From NCBI RefSeq assembly GCF_003144195.1, contig NW_020290045.1, positions 62,001-126,000 on the forward strand: 64,000 nt of DNA, read 5' to 3'. The notes beneath the pieces were generated by a model. That model searched no databases, had not been told where the DNA came from, and saw only the letters and a list, made by a program, of their open reading frames with translations. The stretch is from Ceraceosorus guamensis (taxonomy: Eukaryota; Basidiomycota; Exobasidiomycetes; Ceraceosorales; Ceraceosoraceae). Below, in pieces: positions 11,834-23,489 of this stretch. Both the position numbers and the translations under genes were made by a program. The number at the start of each line of letters is the position of its first letter. The stretch's first letter is position 1.

Positions 11834-12593
11834 GCTGCTTCGCTGAGATCGCTCAGCTTTGCAGGTCAAAGGTATTGGACTGCATTCCCTTCCGAAGTGC
11901 TTGCGGCTGAGGCAGTGCAATGTGCGCAATGAGACAAGTCGTGAGCATTAGATCAGCTCATGCTATGCGCCAAATAGTGCTCCCACTTCCATGATTCACG
12001 ATCATCGAACAGCGAGATGGCCACGAATGTCCCGGGACAGGAGCTCTGGTTTGAGAATCGTGAATGGGAAGGTCGGGAATGCTATAGGAGCTGTCGTCCT
12101 TAGTTATGATGTACCGCGTATGCATTGTTGATTCACATTGTGATTCAATTTCTTGTTCGCAGCAGCAGACCGCCGCGGCGGACGCGTGCGTTTGCTCTTC
12201 GGGCTTCTTTCTTTTTACGCGCGCGTCAGCAAGCTCAGCTTCGCAGCATTCACGATTTACGACGCACAGACTCTTCTACGTGTTGTAGTCACGGATCACG
12301 AGTCAGTGTGAGTCTTTCCAAGAGTCTCTCTGCGGCGGACATCAGGTATCGATGCAGCCTCTTGACTATACGGTGCTCAACAGAGGTCAATATCCCTCTT
12401 TGCGGCTTTTTATTGTCCGCGGCCAACGCACCGTCTAGCATGAGCGACTCGCCGGCCGTAATCGTCAGCACTTGAGATTCCACTGCTTGTCGCTCGTCTT
12501 CCACTTCACGAGCATGGTGTTGGCCAGCCCAGGAGTCAAAGGCAGTAGCAGCACCGTTTGCTGCGCTCTCTGGCAATAGCGTTGTCGCGAAAC
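11834..12593. promoter_or_regulatory. Divergent promoter region between NBS1 and the paraoxonase-like gene
   Basis: About 760 bases separating two start codons that point away from each other. Contains several TCACGA/TCGTGA-type motifs (around 11993, 12056, 12250, 12295) but no TATA box or gene I can defend. A minus-strand open frame here is discussed under rejected items. Confidence 0.45.
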
Positions 12594-14583
12594 ATGCTTT
12601 TGCCGACAATCACCTCAGCAGTGTGCTTCGCGTTGCTCTCTGTGGCGCTCTATCATCCATGTGAGCGACAACGAGCTCGGCGTCTGCACATCTTGCTTGA
12701 CCTAGCCGGGCGCTAACGTCAAGTATCTGCTAGACACACAGCACTTGGCCCTGCATCACACACATCACGTGGCACCTTCCTTCCCTACGAACAAGCCCAA
12801 ATGCGACCTGCAACCCGAGCCAAGACATTGTATAGACGTCGTTGTCCACCAATCATCTCGGCTTGCCTATCTAATATGCGATGCGGATCAGGGCACAGGT
12901 AGATGGTCGCCTGCAGAAAGTCGCTGGGAGCACCAAGAGGGTGGAAGCGTCTGGTACTGGGACTACACAAAGGTGCGCTCATCGGCGAGACAGCATCATG
13001 CGTCGCATGATAGGTGCTCATTGGCATCTTTCGTTTCGGCATTCCTTTAGTCTGGAGCAAAACCAACTCGCTTACACCTTCACGATGATTCGCGAAAAGA
13101 CACGGGCTTCCACCCGGTAGCCATTGCCCTTGCCGATCCACATCCTGCCGATCTTGCGAATCTTCACGATCCCGAAACGACTGTGCTGTTGGTGTCAAAT
13201 CGAGACGAGAAGTTGGAAAACAGTGGTGTCGGCATCTACGTTCACGAACGAGCTTCTGCTTCACTTCGTCTACATTCCCGCATCGATGCTCAACACCTTG
13301 CCAGTCGGAGCCAAGGCGCAGCCTACTCGGCCACGCCAAATAGGCTCCTCACAGCTGCAACTCAATGGTCTCCCGCTCTCGAGCCTAATGTCTCACAAGG
13401 CGCTGATCCAGCCGCGGGGGCTCTTCGACTTCCAAGCTTCTTCTTCCTGCCTGGTAAGCCTGCGGGTGTATCAAGCCTGCAGTCAAGCGATCTGTCAAGC
13501 AAGCCTAGTTTCTTCAAATTTGCCCAGTCGTTCTTCATGGACGGGCCCTTGAACCGCGGTCACAGCGCGGACATTCATTTTTTCGCGGCACGCACTCGGA
13601 CGGTGGATCAGGTCACTTCCCAGCCTTCTGCCTGGCACCAAGGAAGCGCAGCGCCCCTCTTGGCCGGGTGGGATGGAGGGGGCGAGTCTATGGCGCGGAA
13701 CTCTACAAATCCTCACATATATGTGGCCAGTGCTGGAAGCGGAACTTCTGGAGTCACGGAGTGGGAGGAGCACTGGGTGAGTAGCATATCGAGTTGCGAT
13801 TGTTGGCGGAGTGAAAATGGCACGAGGACGACGTAGAAGTATCTAAGCCAATACCTTATGGACCGGCGGCTTTTCGACTGAGTCGGGAGTCTAGCTTGGG
13901 CCGTCTGTGGACAGCTATAAGCCGTTAAACTATCTGAGGCCATGTTCAGGAGTTCGGCGAACTCAGCTCCGACAGACTCTCGAGCTGACGCTTTAGAGGC
14001 CACACAGGTGCGGGGAATCGAAGCTGGGATCCGCGAATCGGCAGACCCTTATGTTCCTGCTGCAGACAAGGAGAAGAAGGTGAACAGATACGTTCCAAGC
14101 TACGTCACCCTGTTCGAGCATCGTCCTACCCTTCCACCTACCGCGCTCTCGGCGGATAGACTAGGCAGACTCTACCTGGGTGAGAGCTTGGACCCGCCCG
14201 TCGTGCTTCGCCGATGGACCTCTTGGCTGCGCTCCTCTCAGCGGGATGCATTAGCCTCAGCACCACCTCGACCACGGGGACAAGTCAGTCAGGTCACTTT
14301 CATACACCGCTGGAGCTCATTGACAGCTCATCCGTGGGACACAGGGCGTCTCAGCGATGCGCGTAAGAAGGGCATCTTCCTTCCGAAAAAGTACTTCTCT
14401 CTTCCGCTGTTCGCTTCTGACAATTCGGAGCACCAGCGTGCTTGGTCGCCCACGCCGCCTACAGGTGTGGCAGTGGATCAGGACCTGGCGAAAGTCATCA
14501 TCACGAGTACCTGGGATGAGCGAGGTGTAGCGATCTGTGATCTGCCCAGCTGGGCGGAGCAGAAAACGCGCAGCGGTCCCTGA
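12594..14583 (+). CDS. Paraoxonase/arylesterase-like beta-propeller protein with N-terminal signal or anchor
   Basis: Four exons with matching phases: 12594-12660, 12734-12972, 13051-13776, 14008-14583; 535 residues. The start ATG opens a hydrophobic stretch of about 20 residues (signal peptide or type II anchor), which made this start convincing. The body follows the PON/SMP-30 plan: a Cys before a first strand (HCIDVVVHQSS), a W-rich segment then GSVWYWDYTK, a blade with GFHPVAIAL matching the F-x-P-H-G-I segment of PON, TVLLVSNRDE and GVGIYVHE, and a C-terminal strand IITSTWDERGVAICDLP matching the PON C-terminus. Family members bind calcium and hydrolyse lactones or aryl esters in the secretory pathway; substrate here is unknown. 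The expected PND-type calcium motif is only weakly visible (PNRLL), so activity may be lost or altered. The last intron (231 bases) is long for this genome and could hide a small exon. Confidence 0.65.
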
Positions 14584-14724
14584 ATGTGCTACGGCACGAC
14601 ATAGCCCTGGTACTTAGAATATTACAAGTGACTCGCGCTCATGCATTCTTTTAGATAAGAGCAATAATCTTGACGTAATGATACAAATGCAGTGTGTAGC
14701 GAATCCTGACTGCCCCTGAAATGA

Positions 14725-17700
14725 TCACGATGTCTTGCCGCGGCTACTACTGAGAAGATTTTGACGTTCGCGCTGGGCCGACTCGATGTCGCTCTTAGCA
14801 ATGTTGGAACTATCGCACATTCGCCTGAAGTGGCCATCCTCCGCTCCTCGTTCCCACAAATCAAGTGGCGGGCCGATCTCGACTATTTGACCGGCATCCA
14901 TGATACAGACGCGGTCGTAGGAGATGACAGTGTTGAGACGATGCGCCACAGTGAGCACCGTCTTGGCAACCATGTCCACGGATATGGTTCGTTGGATGGC
15001 GGCGTCTGTCGAGTAGTCCACCGAAGCCGTCGCCTCGTCTAGCACTACGATCTGTGAGTGACGGACAAGCGCGCGGGCCATGGAGATGAGCGCTCTTTGC
15101 CCTTGGCTGAGATTGCCTCCTTCGTCTTCGATGGCAGTGTCCAGCGTGAGATGTGTGGGACTCTGGGCGTTCGCATCTGTGCCGGAACCTTGATGTACGA
15201 CATTGATGGTGGACGTCGAAGAGCTGGCGGACTCGGTCCGACCGATCGGCTTGAGCAAGCACGCTCGCTGCAAGGCGTCGTTCAGAGTCGCGTCATCACG
15301 TTCTCCGAGAGGATCAAGATTGTGCCTCAAGGAACCGCCAAACATCAAGGGCTCTTGGGGAATGATGGATATCCGACTTCTCAAAGCTGCCAGACCTAAG
15401 CTGGAAATGTCGACTCCGTCGATAAAGATGGATCCGCTCGACAGCTCCATCATTCGCAGAAGTGTCGTCATCAGTGTAGTCTTCCCCGCACCCGTTCGAC
15501 CGCAAACAGCGATGTGTTCACCCGGCGCAATGTGCAAGGAGACGCCTTTGAGCACGGCTGGCAAGCCCTCTCGGTAGGACGCGACGACCTCCTTGAATTC
15601 AATTTGGCCTTGACTTGGCCATGTTGGAGCGAGCTTGCTGTCATGCTCCGGCACTTTGTGAGCAGGCTCCATCTCGACATTGTTGGCGTAGTAGACTAAG
15701 CGCTCTATGGCGGACATGTTGTTTTCAACTTCAGCGCTTTGTCGAATGACCCAGGACCAGACACTCTGAGCAGTGAGGATGAACGAGAGTGCAACACCTG
15801 TTTGACCAGGGCTTAGAGTGAAACGAGCGCCAACGGCGAGCATGGCGACGGCGAGCACCAAAAGGGAGCCAAAACCATCGAGTCGAACAGAGAGCCACCT
15901 CTGACAAGCCATCGAGAGCCAGTACGCGCGGTTCTCCACGTCGATGCGCTTTGCGTTTTCGCGAAGGAAGCTCTGAGACTCGTTGTACGCCCGGATGGTA
16001 GTGATGCCAGACAGCGACTCGGCGAAATGCTCGTACATCTTGCTGCGCAGCACAGCATCCAACCTTCGAAGTTCGCGTGCGCTCGTGCGGTAATAGATGC
16101 CGGTCCAAAAGTATAGGAGGACCATGACTCCAACGGCGATGAGGAAGTAAGGCGTGAGGTAGGCGATAAGGACGATCGAGCCAACAACCTGAACGACGAC
16201 GCCCAGCAATGTTCGGATGGCGTCACCAATGACATTGTCGATGACGTCGACGTCTTTGCTGAAACGATGAGTTATGCGACCCAGCGGAGTCGTGTCGAAG
16301 AATGAGCAAGTCGCGTGGCAGACGCGTTGCAAAGCACGCCGGTGGAGCGTCGCTGAGCTGTAGAAGGTGAAGAACGCAAAGACTTGACCCATTGCCAGAA
16401 GCCCGAGCGCTTGGCCAACGCCGAGGACACCGTAGACGCCCATGTAGACGCCAAGTGGCAAATTGTACTGCTTTTCTTGCCACCAAAGCAACCACAGCGG
16501 GCTCAAAACGGTCGAACCTTCAAAGACAAGGATTGCTAACAAGAACAAAGGAAATAACAGAGGCATGTTGCCGGCCTTCAAATAGATGCCGTATGCTGGA
16601 ATGGGAATGTTAATAACTCAAAGTCAGCGTAGTCGACCTTGTCCGCGCAGAGAAAGTGGTACTCACTATTCTTGCTCACAGAGCCCGTGAAGCGTTCTTC
16701 CAGCTGCATGACGGCCTTTGGTGCCTCTCTGCCCCGAGCGGAGGATTCTGGCTTGCCTGATGCCAGACCCTCCTGGCCTGCAACGTGGTTGGACTCTGGT
16801 TCGATCTCGCATTTGCCCTCAATGGCATCATCCTGGTCGTGTGGCTCGGGTGCCTTTTCTTCAGTCAAAGCACCTCCGTACTTTTCGACATAGCGAGAGA
16901 AAGGACCGTTGTGGCCCAGTAATTGACCATAGGTGCCCTGCTCTGCGATTCGTCCGCCTTCCAAGGTGATGATGTAATCGGCGTGAGGGAGCAGATGAAG
17001 GGCGTGCGTCGCCAAGATGCGAGTCTTGCCGCTCAGGCTGCCTTGCATCACCTGTGTGAAGACGGCTTTACCGACATGCGCATCTAGCGCCGAGAAGCAA
17101 TCATCGAAGAGGATAACGTCGTCGTCGTGGTAGACTGCGCGCGCGATGTTGATACGCTGCTTTTGGCCGCCAGATAAAGACACGCCTTTCTCTCCCACAA
17201 CGGTCTGATCTCCTTGAGGCAGCATCGCAAAGTCGGGCAGTAGACAGGCGTCGTGGACCACTTGTCTGTATCGAACTTCGTCGTAGGGACGACCAAAAGT
17301 TATGTTGTCCCGAATGGTCGACGAAAGAATCCATGGCACTTGGGCACAAAGACCCAAGCTGCCTCCAAAGACTACGCTACCGCCCGTTTGCCTCATCTCT
17401 CCCGCCAAAGCGCTCATCAAACTACTCTTGCCGGACCCTATAGGCCCCACAATCGCAACAAGACTGCCCCGTGGCACGTACATAGTGATGTTCTGCAACC
17501 TTGACGGCGTCGCGCTCGCCTTCTCGGGTTCAGCAGCGCGACCCTTTGCCTTGTCCGCAATATCATTAGCCGTGCTGGAAGGCGGAGCGGAATCCCACTC
17601 GAAACTCGCCTCGTACATTTCCAATCCATGATGCAGATTTTCGTCTACCGGATGGCTTCCAGCCGCAAGCTCGCCCTCGAAGACAGCAGAGATGCGTCTG

Positions 17701-19103
17701 CAGGCATTTGTAGCGTCCGCGATGGCGTTCCAAGCGACCGGTAAGAATTGCAGAGGCGTACGGAGCAGCTGGAAGAAGGTGAGCGCAGAGAAAATCTTGC
17801 CTGGCTCAAGCTCATTGCCTACTGCTGTATACGTGATGAAGCTGATCACTGCAGCGACAGTGGGTACTGCAAAGGCGAGCGCGTTGTTGGCGCTACGCCA
17901 GCCGAGACGGCGACGCAGGTAGGACAGTTCGTTCGCCCGCAATTGCTTGATGCGCTCCAAGTATGGTGACTCCCAAGCAAAGCATTTGATGATGCGGATA
18001 CCAGACATGAGCTCGGTGATTGCACGAACGCGTGCATCGGTCCACTTCATGGAGCGTTTCCTGAGTGAGAACAAGTGCTTTGTGATCAAGCTTTGGCTTG
18101 GTGAAAGGAGCAGCACGAAGGCAAACCCGGGCAAAGCTGAATATCCTAAGGTGTAGATTTGCAGAGCTAGACAGATGGCGATCTGAACAATGGAAGTCCA
18201 CGCCATGTGGAAGAATTGACAGCAATAGTCGATGCGGCTGACGTCGGCGGATATAAGTGTAACGAGCTTCGAATTGCTGAGGCCTCCAGATACCCGAGAC
18301 CTATTTGATAGGCGCATGGCTCGACGGTAAATCGCATGAATGAGCGCTGTCCGCAGAAGGATTCCCGTGCCAAATCCGCGATAGAAGGAATGGACGTTTA
18401 AGAAGACGATAATGAGCTGGACAAGGAAGAGTCCGATGCCAAGACCGATGCCTTGGCCGATGTGAGGAGCTGGTGGAGCACCTGGCCGCTTGCTATTGTA
18501 CGAAGCAGTCACAAAGTCTGTGATGGAACGAAGTAGCAGCGGCGAGGTGATGGTGCCTATATCAGACAGCAGTTTCAGGAAGCCGCCGGTCCAGAAGAAG
18601 ACGAGGACAGTCTCGTTCATTGCCATTGCCAGCGATGGCTTCTGAGGCTCTGGCGCCTTGTTTCGCCTCCAGAAGAGCAAGCGTGGGGAGCGGTTTCCGG
18701 ACGATGTCCCACCTCCGACGTCCATCACTTTTTCCGACTTGTCTGCCTCCGAACCAACCTCAGGTAGCCCCTTCGCAGCATTCGCAGCTTGAGCTTTCAA
18801 GCACTGTCGTTGCCAAGCTCGTTCCAGACGATCTGCATACTCGGACGCTTGCGTGCTATCCTGCAACCGATACAGATCCTCAGGGGTCAGCGGCCGGGTA
18901 TAGCCCACAGTGAGCAGTTTGTTGAGCCAAGAGAAGGTGACAATATTCCACCAACTCGCGTGCAGCTCCGGTGTCATGACTGGATCGTCGAGAGACGAGA
19001 GCACTGGCCGGGGCTCCGTCGATAGGAATGGCACCCGACGATACCGTGGTCGCGGTGGATAGCGCGGCACGTCGCCCGCCTTCATCAGCACCGTGTTCGA
19101 CAT
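14725..19103 (-). CDS. ABCC-family (Yor1-like) ABC exporter, siderophore-cluster edge
   Basis: Full-length ABC transporter of the MRP/Yor1 type, 1435 residues, expected in the plasma membrane and exporting organic anions or drugs by ATP hydrolysis. Two exons, 19103-16667 and 16595-14725, joined by a 71-base intron in phase. Order: cytosolic N-terminus with SWWNIVTFSWLNKLL (Yor1-type lasso), TMD1 (about 170-480), NBD1 with Walker A GPIGSGKSS (about 557), signature LSGGQKQR and Walker B VILFDD; then TMD2 (820-1100), NBD2 with Walker A GRTGAGKTT (about 1178), signature LSQGQR and Walker B IVVLDEATASVD. NBD1 has Asp instead of the catalytic Glu after Walker B, the usual degenerate site of ABCC proteins, so NBD2 does the hydrolysis. 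It lies next to siderophore genes; from memory, the U. maydis ferrichrome A cluster also holds an ABC transporter (Fer6), so siderophore export or recycling is a reasonable inference, not shown. Confidence 0.9.
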
Positions 19104-20069
19104 GGTCCAGATGAGCAGGGCAGCGTGGGCAGGATGCCGATGGGAAAGAGAGAGAAATCACGGAGTCGTCTGTGCTGAGAGGTCATGGTTGTGACCAAGT
19201 GTATCAGGCCTCTGAAGACTTCAACCCTTGCCTACCTAGCCGCGCTCCCCCATCAGAATCTCTCGATGGAGGTCCCTTCGAGCATTGCATGTCATCCTCA
19301 TCGGCAGACTGGCATGCCTGTCTGCGAACAGTGCCGGGTCCCCGCCTGCAGGCCTGCACACAGGACCGACTTAGCTCATGCAAGACTAAAGGGAGGGACC
19401 TCGCTAAATTTCAAAACGATACATCCAAATCTGCGCGCAGCTTCACGCCGTCCCAAAATCTTGCGGTGATGGCCTTTTCGTTGAGCATGTGGAGCAGCGG
19501 AGCTGAAAGCTTGTTGGTGGTCAAACCACACGCTCACAGCCGCGGAGCCGGAAAGTCGTCTTTGCAGCACGTACGTACAGTAGAAGGAGCTAGATGACGC
19601 ATGATTCACGACTGAGATCTTCGCTCAAAGCATCAGGCGATTTTGTTCGCGTGTACATCATCTGCACACTCACACTCATTTGAGTCATGACTGCTCCATG
19701 CACCTGTGCGGAATGCCCAACGGCAAGGGTTAGTTAGAGCGGGCGGAGATCGCTCAAGTCGCCGAGCTCCTCGCAAGGCGCGCGGCATCATCATCGTCAT
19801 CAAGCGATCTGAAAGTCGCAGTTTCAAATAGCAAAAGCTGCTGCAGCTGCATAAGTCGAATTTCAAACTTTTCCATTCCTAATTTGATTCGAACACCGCC
19901 GGTGCTTCCGCCCTCGAGGCAGGGCTGCTGCTCCTGCAAGACGTCAGTCTTGTGCATACGCATTGGATCTGGCCACTGTAATCAGATCCGTCGGTCGGTG
20001 GCCTACAACAAGAAAGCTTTCGAGAACAAACTCGCATCTGATGCATCGCACGCTCTTGGACATTCGCGC

Positions 20070-20573
20070 TCACACCCGAAAACAGTCAACGTCACGGTTG
20101 TCTAATTCGATAGCGGTCTTGAGTAGCACTTTTGTTTGAGGTAGTGACGATCCCCAAAATTGTAGCAGAGCATTCAGTAACGTATTTGCACCTGTTATGT
20201 ACAATGGCATTGGGGGGCTACATTCTCCGAGTTTACGGTTGCGATTGAAATCGGTAGTGAGCCCTCCTGGGCTGGCAAGGCGAAGTTTGCAGACGTGCAG
20301 GCGACTCGCAGAGCGCTTTCGCTCTCCTCTCGGTCCAGGGCTCAAGTGTCGTTCGAGCTCAATGGTCCATTCGTCAATTGTGCATGTCCAATTTCGCCCT
20401 AGCTCAAGTGCCAAGGACGGAATCTTTGTGCCGCTCATCGCTATCTTGTAGGTCTTTGGTACTCTGACTGGACCCAGCCAACGTTCTACGTGATGACCCT
20501 CAACGATCGCTGTCACGTGTATGTTTGACTGGCGTGTGCCTTCGTACGCGCGCGCGTTTGGCCCGGCCAGCAT
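20070..20573 (-). CDS. Doubtful small protein, 167 residues
   Basis: An ATG-started frame of 167 codons inside the gap between the ABC transporter and the hydrolase. The middle part looks protein-like (VERWLGPVRVPKTYKIAMSG, then mixed hydrophobic and charged segments), but no domain is recognised and no intron supports it. It could be chance, a single exon of something else, or a small cluster gene. Kept at low confidence because the position within a biosynthetic cluster makes it worth a transcript check. Confidence 0.2.
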   Translation of the reverse strand: MLAGPNARAYEGTRQSNIHVTAIVEGHHVERWLGPVRVPKTYKIAMSGTKIPSLALELGRNWTCTIDEWTIELERHLSPGPRGERKRSASRLHVCKLRLASPGGLTTDFNRNRKLGECSPPMPLYITGANTLLNALLQFWGSSLPQTKVLLKTAIELDNRDVDCFRV

Positions 20574-20642
20574 GCATGCTGCAGCGAGCGTATTTATGCT
20601 GTGCGCAACCCTTGACTAGCACCGCGGCGAAACCACTTGTTG

Positions 20643-20669
20643 TGAGTCCGAGTCCGAGTCCGAGTCCGA
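20643..20669. repeat. (GAGTCC) hexanucleotide microsatellite
   Basis: About four tandem copies of GAGTCC. Intergenic; no evidence of function. Confidence 0.8.
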
Positions 20670-21134
20670 TGCCGCGGGCGGCTTGGATCGTGCGAAGTAT
20701 AAAGTCATGAGTTGTAGATGTCCACCTCACTCCGGACACATGTCGCCGAAGCACGGTGGCCTTGGTCATCGATGAGCACCAAGCCACACACGTCGTCCAA
20801 CGTCCCCGACGACCTCGTGGTGATGACTGACAAGTGGCAAGGCATGCGCTACCATGGCGCATATCGTGTTAGTGCAGTACTGCTCTTGCAGCTATTCGCA
20901 AGAGGGAAAAGGTCGGGCCGCGCGAGCGCAATCTCTCAGGTAGGTGGAAAAGGCATATAGGGGTGGACAAAGGAAGCCCTGATCCAGATTCGTATTTCCG
21001 AAAGCCACGAGTGACTCAGAAGCAAATCTTGTCGAGTGCAGACGTATTTGTCTTTTGATCTGCAACCACGACTCTCGTCGACACCGCCCCTCATTCTCGC
21101 GCTGAAAATTTTCATCGTGCCCTCCAAAGCCGAT

Positions 21135-22455
21135 ATGTACGGTAATCCTGAGCCCGACTTTACCGTTCCTTTCAAGAGCGTGACCATCGAAGGCGGCGCG
21201 ACATTGGACATCGAGGTCGATGTCTACCTGCCAGCGTCAACAGGAGATAGCGCAAGCCTGAGCAATGCTGTACTGTACATTCATGGTGGAGCCATGGTCG
21301 CCATGGTAAGTCCAAAGGAACCCTTCCATCCACATTTTGAAAGCATGAAATTGCGGAAATTCGCTCACGTACACATCGCTCGATCAGGACAAGACCGACA
21401 TACCCATCTTCTTGCCTCGATACGCCAAATCCAACCATCTAGTACTCATATCTACCAATTACAGATTAGCACCGCAAGGCAAAGTGCAAGAGGCGGCTAG
21501 CGACTGTATCGATGCTGCCAAGTGGTGCGAGAGCGATCTGCAAAAAGCCATGGATGAGCATGCTTCAACGTCGACGAGCAGCGCATACAGACCGCAATGG
21601 AGCGGAAAGCTGGCCATTATGGGCGGATCTGCCGGTGGCTGGCTCACCTTGCTCGTCGCTGCCGCCGGCGTGCCGTCGATAAAAGCTGCGGCTGCAATTT
21701 ATCGTGAGTGGTAGTCCTTCCCACTTCTCATGAAAGGTAGCGACGTCGCTGATCAAGTGCGACATGTGCTGTCCACAGCCATGACCAATCTCAGCGATCC
21801 TCACTTTGAGAATGTGCGTGGTGATCAAAGCACTCTTTGCAATTCGAGCATTGTTGGTGGAGCAGCAATAGACTGACTGAGACTTTCCCAATGCACAGCC
21901 TATGGATGTACCAGCTTACGATCGCGAGACTGTAGCCGAGTATATTGACGGACCCATTGTTGCTGGAGCCGAGCCCGATTTGGATTACGAGACGGGAGCT
22001 CTAAAGGGAAGGCATCGAGCTGCTTACTACATGGCCAGCCAAGGGCTCTGGCGCAATTGGCTGCTTGGCGAGGATCACTCTGCGGCTACGCTTGAAGCAT
22101 ACGATGCCAGACGACTGGTGCACAATCGTTGGCCGCCGACCTTTTTGCTGCACGGTGAGTCTGGTTCCGTAGTCGCAGTCGCAGTCTCCATCGCTCTGCT
22201 CGTCTACACGATCCCAGACTCACCTTTCTTCGCCTCGCTGGCTGAATGACGTGCTCAGGCGCCGGCGACACTACTATCCCACCTACAAATAGCCAGGACA
22301 TGGCCGAATCTCTTAAGAAATCCAAGGTCGAACACGTGCTTCGTCTCGTACCCGAGAAACCGCACTTCTTCGATATGCTTGCGCCTCAAGAGGCCGAGGA
22401 GGAACTGGGGATCACGGACATGTTGACCTTCTTGGTTGAGCAGATGGAGCAGTAG
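21135..22455 (+). CDS. Alpha/beta hydrolase (HSL / alpha-beta hydrolase-3 type) inside siderophore cluster
   Basis: Serine hydrolase of the hormone-sensitive-lipase group, 324 residues from five exons with matching phases: 21135-21305, 21388-21703, 21779-21813, 21899-22154, 22259-22455. The oxyanion motif is YIHGGAMVAM, the nucleophile elbow is MGGSAGGW (GxSxG with Ser), the likely acid is the Asp of GAGDTTIPP, and the likely base is the His of KPHFFDML. No signal peptide or membrane segment, so cytosolic. The second-last exon carries a variable cap segment. It sits between the ABC exporter and the hydroxyornithine acyltransferase on the same strand as the latter. An intracellular esterase or amidase acting on the siderophore or on a CoA or ester precursor is a plausible inference, by analogy with EstB/SidJ of Aspergillus, but the sequence gives no substrate. 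Confidence 0.8.
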
Positions 22456-23455
22456 CAGGCACGCTGCAAGGGACGAGAAATCGAAGCGGCCAGATTGATC
22501 ATTGCGGAGCGACAAGTCACGCGAGCATACACACACGATAGATGCGAATTCATTCAACCAACATTCTAGAAAGACTTCGCGCATGCATTTCCCTGGGTTT
22601 CTTGGGTGCAGGTTGTGGTGGAAATGTGTGGTGGTGCCAGCCGCTCCTAGCACACCCGCCGCTGGGATGATGTCCTCGCCGCGCGCACCCAGACAGCAGA
22701 CTCAGAACAGTCGCGAGTCTAGTCTGAAGTCACGTACAGTGCCAAGTCGCGAGTGTTCTCTGCTGCGCTCACGGCGACTACTGAGAGTGCCCATCCATAC
22801 AAGAACAGTCCTCAAATGTGGGCTTGAAGCTGATGTAGAATCTCCAATGATCTTCTGTCAATTTTTGAGTCTGGAGTCGTGAGTGTCAATAGCCAAAAAT
22901 TTGCGTCATCCCATACCCACCGAGGGCTCAAGTCGTGCTTCATGATCGGATAAGGCTGCCGCCAAGCACAATCACCTGCAAGGGCGAATTTGAATCTGAA
23001 TGTGCCGCCCCTTTTGAAGTCAAGAATTTAATTTGAATCGTGAAAATCGTTCGCACGTCTGCGGCGGGAAATAATGCGAAAAGATCGTCATGATTTCTCG
23101 GAACCGCGCGCGTGGGTTGCCGTGCCGTGCCGTGCGCGCACGGACGGACGGGCAAGGTGGAGAAGCGCGCGATCGATGATGAGCTAGCTGCATTCGTGAT
23201 TTGCATGCAATGCATGCGTGCTGGTCAGATCTTCTGGCGCGTCCATCCTTCACCGTGGTTGTTGTGCACTCGCTCACCAGTTCCTAGCTCGCTTATAAGA
23301 TTGACCATCCTACGCTGGTCTGTCGCGCTCGGCTCATCGTCCTGCTGACCCGCTCATCGCTGTTCGTTGAAGCGGGACTTGGAAGACTTCTTTGCGAGTC
23401 GCTTTCGCGATTTCGACTCGCTCACTCACACCTTCCTACACCTCCGATCCTCGCG

Positions 23456-23487
<32 letters not shown>

Positions 23488-23489
23488 CA
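22456..23489. promoter_or_regulatory. Upstream region of the acyltransferase gene, with GATAA site
   Basis: About 1 kb. Carries GGATAA (GATAA at 22949-22953, 537 bases before the ATG), GATAG near 22538, and TATAAG at 23294-23299. The 5' leader holds a tandem AAGC/GCAA repeat just before the start. GATAA fits the core of iron-responsive GATA factors such as Urbs1; this is inferred from the motif and the neighbouring gene. Confidence 0.45.
23457..23489. repeat. (AAGC)n tandem repeat in the leader of the acyltransferase
   Basis: Six or seven near-perfect tetranucleotide copies ending in AACA immediately before the ATG at 23490. A purine-rich, A-containing leader close to the start codon; length could vary between strains. 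Confidence 0.8.

Larger units (their letters stand above)
19104..21134. other. Long intergenic region between ABC transporter and hydrolase (divergent)
   Basis: About 2 kb between two outward-facing starts. It contains a (GAGTCC) repeat near 20643, a CACGTG at 20514-20519, GATAG at about 20109 and its reverse (AGATAG) at about 20441, and one doubtful minus-strand frame (20070-20573). No other gene is supported. Confidence 0.5.

Noticed and set aside
12289-12609. Minus-strand 106-codon frame with protein-like composition
   Set aside because: It starts from TTG. A stop directly precedes it in frame, no convincing splice joins it to the ATG at 12660, and it overlaps exon 1 of the well-supported paraoxonase-like gene.
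14761-16235. Long open frames antisense to the ABC transporter
   Set aside because: Shadows of the coding strand caused by GC-rich codon use; no independent signals.
23367-23489. 41-residue N-terminal extension of the acyltransferase
   Set aside because: Begins with TTG and translates the AAGC simple repeat; the ATG at 23490 directly follows the repeat and gives a normal N-terminus.
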